A stretch of 64,000 nucleotides of DNA from assembly GCA_003216195.1 (NCBI GenBank), contig QCJF01000001.1:1-64000 (forward strand), written 5' to 3'. Made by a program: the position numbers and the translations under genes. Position 1 is the first letter of the stretch. Each line of letters opens with the position of its first letter. Positions 17,439 through 25,749 of this stretch are shown piece by piece. This DNA is from Pelagibacteraceae bacterium AG-404-P08 (GTDB lineage Bacteria > Pseudomonadota > Alphaproteobacteria > HIMB59). The notes under the pieces were generated by a model. It saw only the letters and a program-made list of their open reading frames with translations, ran no database searches and was not told the DNA's origin.

Positions 17439-18377
17439 ATGAAAAAAATACTATTAGTTGGTTTTAATAAAGAAGAAAAAGATTATTTACACAATAAGTT
17501 TTATAAGAAGAATTTTGTTACCTCAATGAAAAACGAAAAAAAAATAAGTGCTATTATTTGCTCAAAAAGAAAAAATTTTCAAAATATTTTAGAAAAAAAA
17601 TTTTTTGATAAAATAAATCATTTGGATTGGGTTCATTTACCTGGTGCTGGTATAGAAGAATATTTATTTTTAGATAAATATAATATTAATCATTTTACAA
17701 ATATTAAATCTATTCAAGGAAATCATGTAGCAGATCATGCTATGGCTCTATTATTAGCTCTTACCAGAAAAATTTCATTTATCGTTAAACAAGGACAAAA
17801 CAAAAAATTCGACTTCAGACCGATAGAATTATTTAATAAGAGAGCACTTATAGTTGGTTTCGGAAGTGTGGGCAGAAATATTGCAAAAAGAGCACACAGT
17901 TTTGGACTAAAAATAACTATTGTTAGCGATAAATATAAAGATAATAAAAGTTTTATTCTTAAAACATATAAATATAGTTACCTTGAAAAAGCTGTCACTA
18001 ATGCTGATATTATATTTATTGCAGCACCACTAACTAATAAGACCCAGTTTCTATTTGATGAAAAAATTTTTAAAAAATGTAAAAAAAACTCTATTCTCAT
18101 AAACGTTTCTAGGGGAAAAATTATTTTAACTGATATTTTAATTAAATATTTAAATAATAAGAAAATATTAGCCGCTGGACTAGATGTAACGTTTCCTGAA
18201 CCATTGCCAAAATATAATAAGCTTCTTAAAATGGATAATGTTATCATAACCCCACATATTGCTGGAATATCAGAAAATTTCTCTAATAGACACTTCGCTC
18301 TAATTGAAAAAAATATCAAAAGATATCTAAATAATTTAAATTTAGTGGATAAAGTAAATTTAAAAAGGGGTTATTAA
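17439..18377 (+). CDS. D-isomer-specific 2-hydroxyacid dehydrogenase (second copy)
   Basis: 312 residues, paralogous to the minus-strand protein at 10405-11334. Seen: IVGFGSVGRNIAK (dinucleotide loop), catalytic Arg in NVSRGKI, Glu in TFPEPLP, His in TPHIAGIS. Both copies share the N-terminal phrase LDWVHLPGAGIEEY / LEWVHLSIAGVEEY, so they are closely related and probably act on similar substrates. Located just before the PglD/NeuD-like acetyltransferase gene. Role likely in preparing a 2-hydroxy or 2-keto acid for the glycan; exact substrate unknown. Confidence 0.82.
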   Translation: MKKILLVGFNKEEKDYLHNKFYKKNFVTSMKNEKKISAIICSKRKNFQNILEKKFFDKINHLDWVHLPGAGIEEYLFLDKYNINHFTNIKSIQGNHVADHAMALLLALTRKISFIVKQGQNKKFDFRPIELFNKRALIVGFGSVGRNIAKRAHSFGLKITIVSDKYKDNKSFILKTYKYSYLEKAVTNADIIFIAAPLTNKTQFLFDEKIFKKCKKNSILINVSRGKIILTDILIKYLNNKKILAAGLDVTFPEPLPKYNKLLKMDNVIITPHIAGISENFSNRHFALIEKNIKRYLNNLNLVDKVNLKRGY

Positions 18378-18391
18378 AAAACCTTATTATT

Positions 18392-19003
18392 ATGATAAAA
18401 AAATCTAAAAATAAAACAAAACAAAAAAGCTTTTACTTGATAGGGGCAGGAGGACATGCATATTCATGCATAGATGTAATATTAAGTTGTGGATATAAAA
18501 TAAAAGGTATTTATGGATTGAAAGCTGATGTTGGTAAAACTCTTCTTGGTTACAATGTCAAAGGTACACAATATGAGTTAAGTAAATCCATTAAAAAAAA
18601 TGATAATTTACATATAGCAGTAGGACATACATTTTCTAAGAATGAAAAGCATAAGATTTTTAAATTATTTAAAGATAAATGTAATTTTCCAAAAATTATT
18701 TCTCCGTTTAGTATTGTCTCACCATATTCAAATATTGATTCCGGAACAATAGTAATGCATGGTGCAAAAGTTGGTGTAGATTGCTATGTTGGGGAGCAAA
18801 CAATAATAAACACAAACTCATCTATTGACCATAACACTTCTGTTGGAAATTTTTGCCATATTTCTACCTCAGTAACAATTAATGGCAATGTAAAAATAGG
18901 TAATAATGTTTTTGTTGGAAGTGGCACGGTTGTAAAAGACTCAACAAAAATCTCAAGTAATCAGTCAATAAAAATGTGTTCAAAAATCATAAAGGATAAA
19001 TAA
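18392..19003 (+). CDS. Sugar O/N-acyltransferase, PglD/NeuD/LegH family
   Basis: A 203-residue acetyltransferase with an N-terminal Rossmann-like subdomain (LIGAGGHAYSCIDVI) and a C-terminal left-handed beta-helix of hexapeptide repeats (GTIVMHGAKVGVDCYVG onward). The catalytic His is in NSSIDHNTSVG. These enzymes acetylate the C4 amino group of UDP- or GDP-linked 4-amino-sugars. It could serve the Leg pathway (LegH step, otherwise missing) or the PglF/PglE bacillosamine-type pathway at 32.6-35.7 kb; both need one. Downstream FkbM gene begins 3 bases after the stop. Confidence 0.82.
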   Translation: MIKKSKNKTKQKSFYLIGAGGHAYSCIDVILSCGYKIKGIYGLKADVGKTLLGYNVKGTQYELSKSIKKNDNLHIAVGHTFSKNEKHKIFKLFKDKCNFPKIISPFSIVSPYSNIDSGTIVMHGAKVGVDCYVGEQTIINTNSSIDHNTSVGNFCHISTSVTINGNVKIGNNVFVGSGTVVKDSTKISSNQSIKMCSKIIKDK

Positions 19004-19006
19004 TTC

Positions 19007-19792
19007 TTGATAATAAAAAAAATTTATAATTACATGTCTAACAAATTTATAAAATTTTTTTTAGATAAAAAAATCTTTTTATTTTATGAAAAAAATGTGA
19101 AGCACAAAGACATAAGCTTGAAATTTAAAATAGTGAATTATATTTCATATTATAGAGCTAAAACTTTTTCTTATAAAGAACCTGAAACACTGAATTGGAT
19201 AGATAATTTTGAAGAGGGATCAGTTTTTTTTGATATTGGAGCAAATATAGGTTTGTATTCAATTTATGCTGTAAAATCCAGAAACTGTGATGTTTTTTGT
19301 TTTGAACCTTCAGTTTTCAATCTTGAACTTCTAGTAAGCAATATAATGATAAATAATGTAAGTCATAAAACTAACATAATTCCAATTGCGCTTTATAGTA
19401 AAAATTTAATACAAAATTTTAACCTCTCGAATTTAGACAATGCAGCTGCTCTATCAAATTTTGGTAATAACTTTGATCAATATGGTAATGAGATGAAAAT
19501 TAAAGGTTCCTACAATACAACTGGTATGAGATTAGATTTCTTTGTCAATATTTTTAAAATAAAAAAACCTGATTATATAAAGATTGATGTAGACGGTATA
19601 GAGCATCTTATTTTGCAAGGTATGGGTGAAATATTAGATGATGCAAAAAGTATCTTAATTGAGTTGACAAGTTCTTTTAAAGATCAGTATGAAACCTCAC
19701 AAGAAATTCTTAAATCTAAAAATTTTATATTAGATAAAAATAGAAATTTATCTTCTGAAACAAGCAATCAAATATGGATAAAAAATAAATGA
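19007..19792 (+). CDS. FkbM family methyltransferase
   Basis: 261 residues by the TTG start; an in-frame ATG at 19034 (MSNKFIKF) is an alternative. SAM motif FDIGANIGLYSIYAV near residue 76, then CFEPSVFNLELL and KIDVDGIEHLILQGM are typical of FkbM methyltransferases, which O-methylate sugars in surface polysaccharides. Overlaps the next unknown gene by 4 bases (ATGA). No membrane segment is seen, so it is expected in the cytoplasm. Confidence 0.8.
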   Translation: MIIKKIYNYMSNKFIKFFLDKKIFLFYEKNVKHKDISLKFKIVNYISYYRAKTFSYKEPETLNWIDNFEEGSVFFDIGANIGLYSIYAVKSRNCDVFCFEPSVFNLELLVSNIMINNVSHKTNIIPIALYSKNLIQNFNLSNLDNAAALSNFGNNFDQYGNEMKIKGSYNTTGMRLDFFVNIFKIKKPDYIKIDVDGIEHLILQGMGEILDDAKSILIELTSSFKDQYETSQEILKSKNFILDKNRNLSSETSNQIWIKNK

Positions 19793-20571
19793 ATTATTTT
19801 TTTTTCTTAAATCATCCAGATCCTGACCTGGAATCAAGTATCGAACTATTTAACAGAGCTCCAATGGATATATTTTCAAATGAAAAAAAAGAGTCTAAGA
19901 ATATTTATTTATTTTATATAGAAAATCAAAAGTGGAAAAATGAACTATATATGAAAATTCAATATAATACTTCAATTTTGATCAAAAAGTCAGATCTTTT
20001 ACCAAAATTTAAAGATAAATCTGTTTTTGTATCAATGACAGATAGGGAATTAAATGGTGATGAAGCTCCATTCAACGATAACACTATGCAAAGTATACCT
20101 GCATGGAGATCAAATATTAAAATTTCAAGTAAATTTACAGCAACCTCGTATCAAGGAGAAATACCAGGATCTTTTTTAAATTTAAATTTATCTTTAACAA
20201 GCTGTAGTCCTTTTTTACAGTTTGGAGAAAATATTGAAAATTATTTTTATCTAATAAATTTGAATTCAGATCCAATCGAGAGAGAATTTAAAATTGAGAT
20301 TTTAGATAAACACAAACAATTGATTGATAAAATTATTTGTAGAACAAATTATGTTAATGTTTTTAATTTAAAATTTCTAAAAAAATTAACTGATGATTAT
20401 ATGTATATTTTTAGGTCAAAAGGATTTGGGGGAATCCCAATCTATTTTGCAAGAACTATAGATAATAAATCATTCTCTTTAGAACATACACATCCGCCAC
20501 AAGAATATTTATTTTTAGGTAATAGAAACTTATATCAAAAGAAAAAAAAGAGTTTTTGGTTAGATGAATAA
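19789..20571 (+). CDS. Unknown beta-rich protein, first of a pair
   Basis: 260 residues; I do not recognise the family. There is no signal peptide. The middle reads as beta strands: YFYLINLNSDPIEREFKIEILD, and the C-terminus has KGFGGIPIYF followed by LEHTHPPQEYL with conserved-looking His residues. The next protein contains similar segments (FYITNLA, INILIYDNLGNKIDD), which suggests a shared fold and origin. Both sit between an FkbM methyltransferase and the KdsA-like gene, joined by ATGA and 8-base overlaps, so they are probably part of the same sugar pathway. Function not known. Confidence 0.7.
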   Translation: MNYFFFLNHPDPDLESSIELFNRAPMDIFSNEKKESKNIYLFYIENQKWKNELYMKIQYNTSILIKKSDLLPKFKDKSVFVSMTDRELNGDEAPFNDNTMQSIPAWRSNIKISSKFTATSYQGEIPGSFLNLNLSLTSCSPFLQFGENIENYFYLINLNSDPIEREFKIEILDKHKQLIDKIICRTNYVNVFNLKFLKKLTDDYMYIFRSKGFGGIPIYFARTIDNKSFSLEHTHPPQEYLFLGNRNLYQKKKKSFWLDE

Positions 20572-21373
20572 TTTAATAATTAACAATATTAAAAAATCAA
20601 AATTCGTAAACATAATGCGAAATAAATTGCTATTTAGACCTAGCTTATATTTAAAACCAAAAAAAAATAATTTAGCGGTGAGTGACTTCTTTTTTTGGAG
20701 TTGTAAAGATTCATTTCAAACAAAGTTCTACATTACAAATCTTGCATCTCAAATTTTACCAGATATACCCCAAGATGATCAAATTAACATTTTAATATAT
20801 GATAACTTAGGTAATAAAATTGATGATATTAATTTAATATTAAATCCTTTTGAGACACATGAATTTATTTTTGATAAAAAAAAATTTCAAAATATTTATG
20901 GATCTTTTTTCATATTTCATAAATTTAAAAACTTAGGAGATTTAATTAGAAACCAATGCCATGTGGCTGAAAGAGGTTATACCGGATATAAAAAACAAAA
21001 TGGTGTATGGAATTTTGTTCATGGAAATCATTATTCTGCTTCTTTGCTTCCAAACAAAGAAATTCAATCATTAGTCAGTACTTCATTCTTTAAATCAAAT
21101 TATAAAATGCAAGTGAGTTTCAAAGACTCAATAAAACAAGAGTTAGTAATTAATAATCCAGACAATAAGAAAGTTTTATTTGAGATTTTGTATTATGATG
21201 AAAAAATGAAATATATTAATAAAGATAATCTTTCATTAAACGGCCTAAATACTACAATTCATAAACTCACACAGAATAATTTTAAATATATAGAAATTAA
21301 ATCAAATATTATTTTCTGTAGACCATTAGTTATAAAATATTATGATCAATATTTTGATGTATTTCACGCATAG
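20564..21373 (+). CDS. Unknown beta-rich protein, second of a pair
   Basis: 269 residues, unrecognised. Two segments look like repeats of one beta module: INILIYDNLGNKIDDINLIL (about residues 78-97) and FEILYYDEKMKYINKDNLSL (about 205-224), each ending in an N/L/F-rich strand; a third relative is in the preceding protein. Between them lies RGYTGYKKQNGVWNFVHGNHY. The C-terminus ends RPLVIKYYDQYFDVFHA. No signal peptide or membrane segment. The start is 8 bases inside the previous gene. A carbohydrate-binding or sugar-modifying role is speculation from the neighbourhood. Confidence 0.7.
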   Translation: MNNLIINNIKKSKFVNIMRNKLLFRPSLYLKPKKNNLAVSDFFFWSCKDSFQTKFYITNLASQILPDIPQDDQINILIYDNLGNKIDDINLILNPFETHEFIFDKKKFQNIYGSFFIFHKFKNLGDLIRNQCHVAERGYTGYKKQNGVWNFVHGNHYSASLLPNKEIQSLVSTSFFKSNYKMQVSFKDSIKQELVINNPDNKKVLFEILYYDEKMKYINKDNLSLNGLNTTIHKLTQNNFKYIEIKSNIIFCRPLVIKYYDQYFDVFHA

Positions 21374-21386
21374 AAATTAGGTAATT

Positions 21387-22259
21387 TTGAAACAAATAAA
21401 AATTAAAGTCAAAAATAACGAATTTATAATTGGTGGTAGTAAAGATTTAAAACTTATTGCCGGACCATGTGCTATTGAGTCTTTAGATCATTCTATGTTT
21501 ATGGCTGAGAAAATTAATAATATATGTAATAAGTTATCCATTAAGTGGATTTTTAAATCATGTTATGACAAAGACTGTCGTTCATCACCTGATAGTTTTC
21601 ATGGTGTAGGAATTACAGAAGGTCTAAGAATTCTAGAGAAAGTCAGAAATGAATTTGAAATTCCAGTTACATCTGATTTTTCTGACCCGATGTGGGCGAA
21701 AGAGACTGGTGAGGTATGCGATATAATCCAAGTACCAGCTTATTTATGCAGACAAACTTCTATTTTAAAAGCAGCAGCTGAAACAAATAAACCTATAAAT
21801 ATAAAAAAAGGTCAATTTATGAGTCCTTGGAACATGAAAAATTCTGTTAAAAAAGTTGAATATTATGGTAATGAACAAATAATTTTAACAGATAGAGGTA
21901 CTTTTTTTGGATATAATATGCTTGTTAATGATATGAGATCATTGCCTATAATGAGAGAGACTGGATATCCTGTTTGTTTTGATGCAACACACTCAGTTCA
22001 GCAACCAACCTCAATGGGGAATATATCTGGTGGTCAAAGAGAATTTATTCCTCATTTAGTCAGAGCCAGTTGTGCTACAGGTATAGATGTTCTTTTTTTG
22101 GAAGTGCATGATAACCCTAAAAACGCACTTTCTGACAAAAATACTGTTTTAGATTTAAAATTTCTAGAAAGGGTATTGAGTGAAGCAAAAAGTATCAGTG
22201 ATACTCAATCAGATTTAGAGGATAAATATGGAAAAGAGTATATTAAACATGACTCTTGA
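21387..22259 (+). CDS. kdsA: KdsA-like 3-deoxy-ulosonate-8-phosphate synthase, divergent
   Basis: A 290-residue TIM-barrel enzyme related to Kdo-8-phosphate synthase (PEP plus arabinose-5-phosphate). Start is TTG. Seen: AGPCAIES with the metal-binding Cys of the metal-dependent class, QVPAYLCRQT, NIKKGQF, TDRGTFFGYN, FDATHSVQQP, SGGQREFIP and EVHDNP. Odd: the KdsA hallmark KANRSS reads KDCRSS and SFRGPG reads SFHGVG, which lie at the sugar-phosphate site. So a different aldose phosphate or altered product is possible. The last 11 bases overlap the CBS-protein start (ATG at 22249). Confidence 0.82.
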   Translation: MKQIKIKVKNNEFIIGGSKDLKLIAGPCAIESLDHSMFMAEKINNICNKLSIKWIFKSCYDKDCRSSPDSFHGVGITEGLRILEKVRNEFEIPVTSDFSDPMWAKETGEVCDIIQVPAYLCRQTSILKAAAETNKPINIKKGQFMSPWNMKNSVKKVEYYGNEQIILTDRGTFFGYNMLVNDMRSLPIMRETGYPVCFDATHSVQQPTSMGNISGGQREFIPHLVRASCATGIDVLFLEVHDNPKNALSDKNTVLDLKFLERVLSEAKSISDTQSDLEDKYGKEYIKHDS

Positions 22260-22671
22260 AAATTTGGTTGTTAAAAATTGTATGATTAATATCGGGTATT
22301 TCCCTGTTGTAAAATTTAATCAAATTTTAAAAGAAGCTGTAGATTATATGGACGAGTATAAATTAGGTATAATAAGTATTGTAGACAATAATTTTAAATT
22401 ATTGGGTGTAATAACAGATGGAGATTTAAGAAGAGCTATTTTAAGAAGTCAAAAACCTCTTTCAGCAATGTTAGTTGATGATGTTATTGATTACAGTATT
22501 AAAAATCCTTTAGTCATATCAGAAGATGATTTACTAATAGACTCAATTAAATTAATGAATGAAAAACAAATATGGGACTTACCAGTTTTAAATAAAAACA
22601 AAGAATTAATTGGTTTACTTCACCTACATTCAGCAATTAAAAATTATATTGAAAAAAATGATGTCAGATAA
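22249..22671 (+). CDS. Stand-alone CBS-pair protein (KdsD-type CBS module without SIS domain)
   Basis: About 140 residues from the ATG at 22249 (the track's start at 22228 lies deeper inside kdsA). Two CBS motifs; the first contains GVITDGDLRRAI, the phrase typical of the C-terminal CBS pair of arabinose-5-phosphate isomerase KdsD. The sugar isomerase (SIS) domain that normally precedes it is absent. It may regulate a neighbouring enzyme by binding a nucleotide (CMP or CTP would fit a KdsB-linked pathway), but this is inference. Overlaps kdsA by 11 bases and the aldolase by 14. Confidence 0.75.
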   Translation: MTLENLVVKNCMINIGYFPVVKFNQILKEAVDYMDEYKLGIISIVDNNFKLLGVITDGDLRRAILRSQKPLSAMLVDDVIDYSIKNPLVISEDDLLIDSIKLMNEKQIWDLPVLNKNKELIGLLHLHSAIKNYIEKNDVR

Positions 22672-23449
22672 TCTTTTAAAACTAAGAAATAATTTGAAAA
22701 AAAAATTTAGGTCTAGAAAAAAAATGTTTGGAGGTTGGATATCATATAGCCACCCATCTATTACAGAAACATTTGCTAGAATGGATATTGATTTTATTGC
22801 TATAGATATGGAACACTCAACTATATCGTCCCAAGAGGCTCAGCGAATAATTTCATCATCTCAGGGTTTAAATATACCTTGTTTACCAAGACCTGTATCT
22901 CAATCAAATGATATTTTCAAACCTATTCTTGAGTCCGGATGTGATGGATTAATTGTTAGTACAGTTGAAAATACTGATCAATTAGACTCAATTATTTATA
23001 ATTTTAAATATCCACCATTAGGCAAAAGACCTTTTGGAGTAAATAGAGCTCAAGGATATGGGCACAATACAGACGATTACTATAATAATTGGAATAATTC
23101 CTCTAGCCTCATAATACAAATTGAGAATGTTGAAGGCTTAGAAAATTCTGAAGCATTAATTAAAAATAAGAATGTTGATGGTGTTATGATTGGTCCATAT
23201 GACTTATCTGGTTCTTTAGGAATACCTGGTGATTTTAAAAATAGAAAATATGAAAATGCATGTAAAAAAATTATAAGTTTATCAAAAAAATATAAAAAAA
23301 GTTGTGGAACTCAAATAACAAATATTACAAAAGATTTGATAATATATAATAATAAATTAGGTTTTAATTTTATAGTTTTAGCTTCAGATTTATTTGTCTT
23401 AACCGATTGGGCTAAAAATACAAATAATATTATTCAAAAATTAAAATGA
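22658..23449 (+). CDS. HpcH/HpaI family aldolase (2-keto-3-deoxy acid aldolase)
   Basis: About 263 residues from the ATG at 22658 (track start 22610 is a poor choice inside the CBS gene). Class II pyruvate aldolase. Seen: GGWISYSHPSI, AIDMEHSTIS with the catalytic His, LPRPV with Arg, metal ligands Glu in IQIENVEG and Asp in MIGPYDLSGSLG, and PPLGKRPFG. Such enzymes make or cleave 2-keto-3-deoxy acids from pyruvate and an aldehyde. Between kdsA and kdsB it could modify the ulosonate carbon chain. The next SDR starts in its stop (ATGA). Confidence 0.8.
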   Translation: MMSDNLLKLRNNLKKKFRSRKKMFGGWISYSHPSITETFARMDIDFIAIDMEHSTISSQEAQRIISSSQGLNIPCLPRPVSQSNDIFKPILESGCDGLIVSTVENTDQLDSIIYNFKYPPLGKRPFGVNRAQGYGHNTDDYYNNWNNSSSLIIQIENVEGLENSEALIKNKNVDGVMIGPYDLSGSLGIPGDFKNRKYENACKKIISLSKKYKKSCGTQITNITKDLIIYNNKLGFNFIVLASDLFVLTDWAKNTNNIIQKLK

Positions 23450-24231
23450 ATTACTTAGATAAACTATTTAATTTAGAGGATAAATTTGCTGTAATTATTG
23501 GTTCAGGTGGGCATATTTGCTCTGAAATTTCTAAGGGTCTTAATATGGCTGGATGCAACTTGCTACTTTTAGATATCAGAAATAATAAAAATATAGTTTT
23601 AAAAAAATATATAACAAAACTTGGCTTCAATAATAAGGAGATATTAAATTTCAAATTTGATGCAAATAAAAAAAATGATTATTTAAAAATATTAAATTTT
23701 TTAAAAAAAAAGAAAAAAAAAATTGATATATTAATTAATGGTGCAGGAATAAATTCCCCTAAAAATGTTTTGGATTTCGAAATCGAGGAATGGAATAATG
23801 TAGTACAATCTCATATAAACACTACTTTCCTATCATGTAAGTATTTTGGAAAACTAATGATTTCTAATGGATCAGGAAGTATTATAAACTTTTCATCTGC
23901 CTCTGCTGGTCCACCTTTATCAAGAGCATTTCCGTATTCTATAGCTAAAGCAGGTGTTAAAAACTTTACACAAAATTTAGCAAGAGAGTGGGCGCAATAT
24001 GGAGTCAGAGTTAACTGTATTAGACCTGGTTTCTTTCCAACAAAATGGAACTTAAAAAATTTTATAGATAATAAAAGAAAAAAGGCGATTTTGAACCATA
24101 CACCTTTAGGAAGATTTGGTAAGGTTGATGAATTAATCGCACCTATATTACTTTTAGCTTCTGATAGTTCCTCATTTATCACTGGATCTGAATTAACGGT
24201 GGATGGAGGTTTTTCATCCATGACTATTTAA
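23446..24231 (+). CDS. Classical SDR family oxidoreductase (first of two)
   Basis: 261 residues. Seen: variant glycine motif IIGSGGHICSEIS near residue 17 (instead of TGxxxGIG), LINGAGINS, catalytic Ser in NFSSASAG, Tyr/Lys in YSIAKAG, then IRPGFFPT and the C-terminal ELTVDGGF. NAD(P)-dependent oxidation or reduction of a sugar or sugar acid is expected. Cotranscribed with an HpcH aldolase (ATGA overlap) and followed 4 bases later by a second SDR. The GSGGHI variant is common in gluconate 5-dehydrogenase-like SDRs. Confidence 0.82.
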   Translation: MNYLDKLFNLEDKFAVIIGSGGHICSEISKGLNMAGCNLLLLDIRNNKNIVLKKYITKLGFNNKEILNFKFDANKKNDYLKILNFLKKKKKKIDILINGAGINSPKNVLDFEIEEWNNVVQSHINTTFLSCKYFGKLMISNGSGSIINFSSASAGPPLSRAFPYSIAKAGVKNFTQNLAREWAQYGVRVNCIRPGFFPTKWNLKNFIDNKRKKAILNHTPLGRFGKVDELIAPILLLASDSSSFITGSELTVDGGFSSMTI

Positions 24232-24235
24232 ATTT

Positions 24236-24979
24236 ATGAAAAATAAAACAGTAATTGTGATCGGAGGTTCAAAAGGTTTAGGTAGTGCAATATGTAAAAA
24301 ATTTTTGGAAAATGAATACATTGTAATTAATGGATCTAGATCAAAACCAAACATCAACCACAAAAATTTTCATTCTTTAAAGCTTGATGTTAGAAAAGAA
24401 AAAAACTTTCTCTCATTTTATAAAAAAGTCAAAAAAATTTCAAAAAATATTGATGTTTTAATTAATAATACCGGTATATCTGAATGGAAATCTTTAGAAA
24501 ATATATCTAATAATTTTATTTATAAATTATATGAAACAAATGTTTTTTATATTTTTTGGTCATGCAAATATGCTCTTAAGCTTTTAAAAAAAAATACTTC
24601 GATAATAAACGTATCAAGCATTGCAGGTAAAAGAGGAAGTAAAAATAATTCTGTATATTCGTCAACTAAATTTGCAGTAAATGGAATTACACAATCATTA
24701 GCTAAAGAATTAGGTAATAGAGCAATACGTGTAAATGCCATTTGTCCAGTATTAGTAAAAACAAAAGGTTTAATTTCTGCTTTAAAACATAAAGACTCTC
24801 CAGCCTACAAGATAGGTATTGATAAATTTTTTAGAGATTTTTGTAAAAACAATTCTGCTACTGGAAAGCTACCAACTGAAAAAGATGTTACAGACCTAAT
24901 CATATATTTAGCCTCAGATAGAAATCAATCTCTTACAGGTCAGTGTATAAATTTAGATAGTGGGGTTTTTCCACAATAA
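24236..24979 (+). CDS. Classical SDR family oxidoreductase (second of two)
   Basis: A 247-residue classical SDR with IGGSKGLGSAI at residues 9-19, LINNTGIS, catalytic Ser in VSSIAG, Tyr/Lys in YSSTKFA, NAICPVLV and LTGQCINLDSG. All core catalytic residues are present. Its partner SDR lies just upstream and a KdsB-like cytidylyltransferase just downstream (TTG start 2 bases after the stop). Two reductases in a row suggest oxidation followed by reduction (epimerisation) at one carbon of a sugar acid, which is inference. Confidence 0.82.
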   Translation: MKNKTVIVIGGSKGLGSAICKKFLENEYIVINGSRSKPNINHKNFHSLKLDVRKEKNFLSFYKKVKKISKNIDVLINNTGISEWKSLENISNNFIYKLYETNVFYIFWSCKYALKLLKKNTSIINVSSIAGKRGSKNNSVYSSTKFAVNGITQSLAKELGNRAIRVNAICPVLVKTKGLISALKHKDSPAYKIGIDKFFRDFCKNNSATGKLPTEKDVTDLIIYLASDRNQSLTGQCINLDSGVFPQ

Positions 24980-24981
24980 AT

Positions 24982-25749
24982 TTGAAAAATAAAGTTATAG
25001 CAGTAATTCCTTGCCACATGGCATCTATCAGGTTTCCAAATAAAATTCTTTTAAATTTGCATGGCTTACCAATGGTCGAACATGTTAGAAGGAGAGCTTT
25101 AATTTCAAAATATTTAAAAGAAGTATATATTGCTACATGTGATAATATTATATTAAATAAATTATCTAAATTTGGTGTAAAAATAATAAAAACTTCAAAA
25201 TCCCACAAAAATGGAACAACAAGAGTTGCTGAAGCAATTGATAATTTAAATTGTAGTCATGTAATTTTGTTGCAGGGTGATGAACCACTTCTACTTCCAA
25301 ATTATATTGATCTAATTTACAAAAAAATTTTCAATCAACCCAAAGTAAAAGCATGGAATTTAACGGCACCAATTTTAGGTACTAATCAATTTAAAGATAG
25401 GTCAATTGTTAAATGCAGAGTGAACAACAGAAATGAAATTTCTGAATTACAAAGATTTTATAATGTAAATGAAATTACAAATATTAAAAGTTATAGAAAA
25501 ATATTAGGTATAATTGCATATAGAAAAGACTTTTTGTTAAGACTTGTAAAATTAAAAGAGTCAAAAAATGAAAAAAAAAATATTATTGAACAATCACGTA
25601 TTATCGATAACAAATATATATTAAAGTCTGTAAATGTTCCTAAAACTCTCCCTTCAATTAATTTAAAAAAAGATAAAAAAATAGTCATTGATTATTTAAA
25701 TCAAGATTACAATCAAAAAAAATTATTAAATAAAATTCTGTCCTTATGA
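24982..25749 (+). CDS. kdsB: KdsB-like CMP-ulosonate cytidylyltransferase, divergent
   Basis: 255 residues, TTG start. Resembles CMP-Kdo synthetase: IPCHMASIRFPNKILL (KdsB has IPARYxSxRLPGKPL), GLPMVEHV, LLQGDEPLL. It activates a 2-keto-3-deoxy acid with CTP. Variations: PGKPL reads PNKIL and HxSGTDR reads HKNGTTR, so the normally conserved Asp is Thr. These occur in the nucleotide/sugar sites and fit an altered sugar acid. It closes the kdsA-CBS-aldolase-SDR-SDR-kdsB block, and its end overlaps the next start by 4 bases. Confidence 0.78.
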   Translation: MKNKVIAVIPCHMASIRFPNKILLNLHGLPMVEHVRRRALISKYLKEVYIATCDNIILNKLSKFGVKIIKTSKSHKNGTTRVAEAIDNLNCSHVILLQGDEPLLLPNYIDLIYKKIFNQPKVKAWNLTAPILGTNQFKDRSIVKCRVNNRNEISELQRFYNVNEITNIKSYRKILGIIAYRKDFLLRLVKLKESKNEKKNIIEQSRIIDNKYILKSVNVPKTLPSINLKKDKKIVIDYLNQDYNQKKLLNKILSL

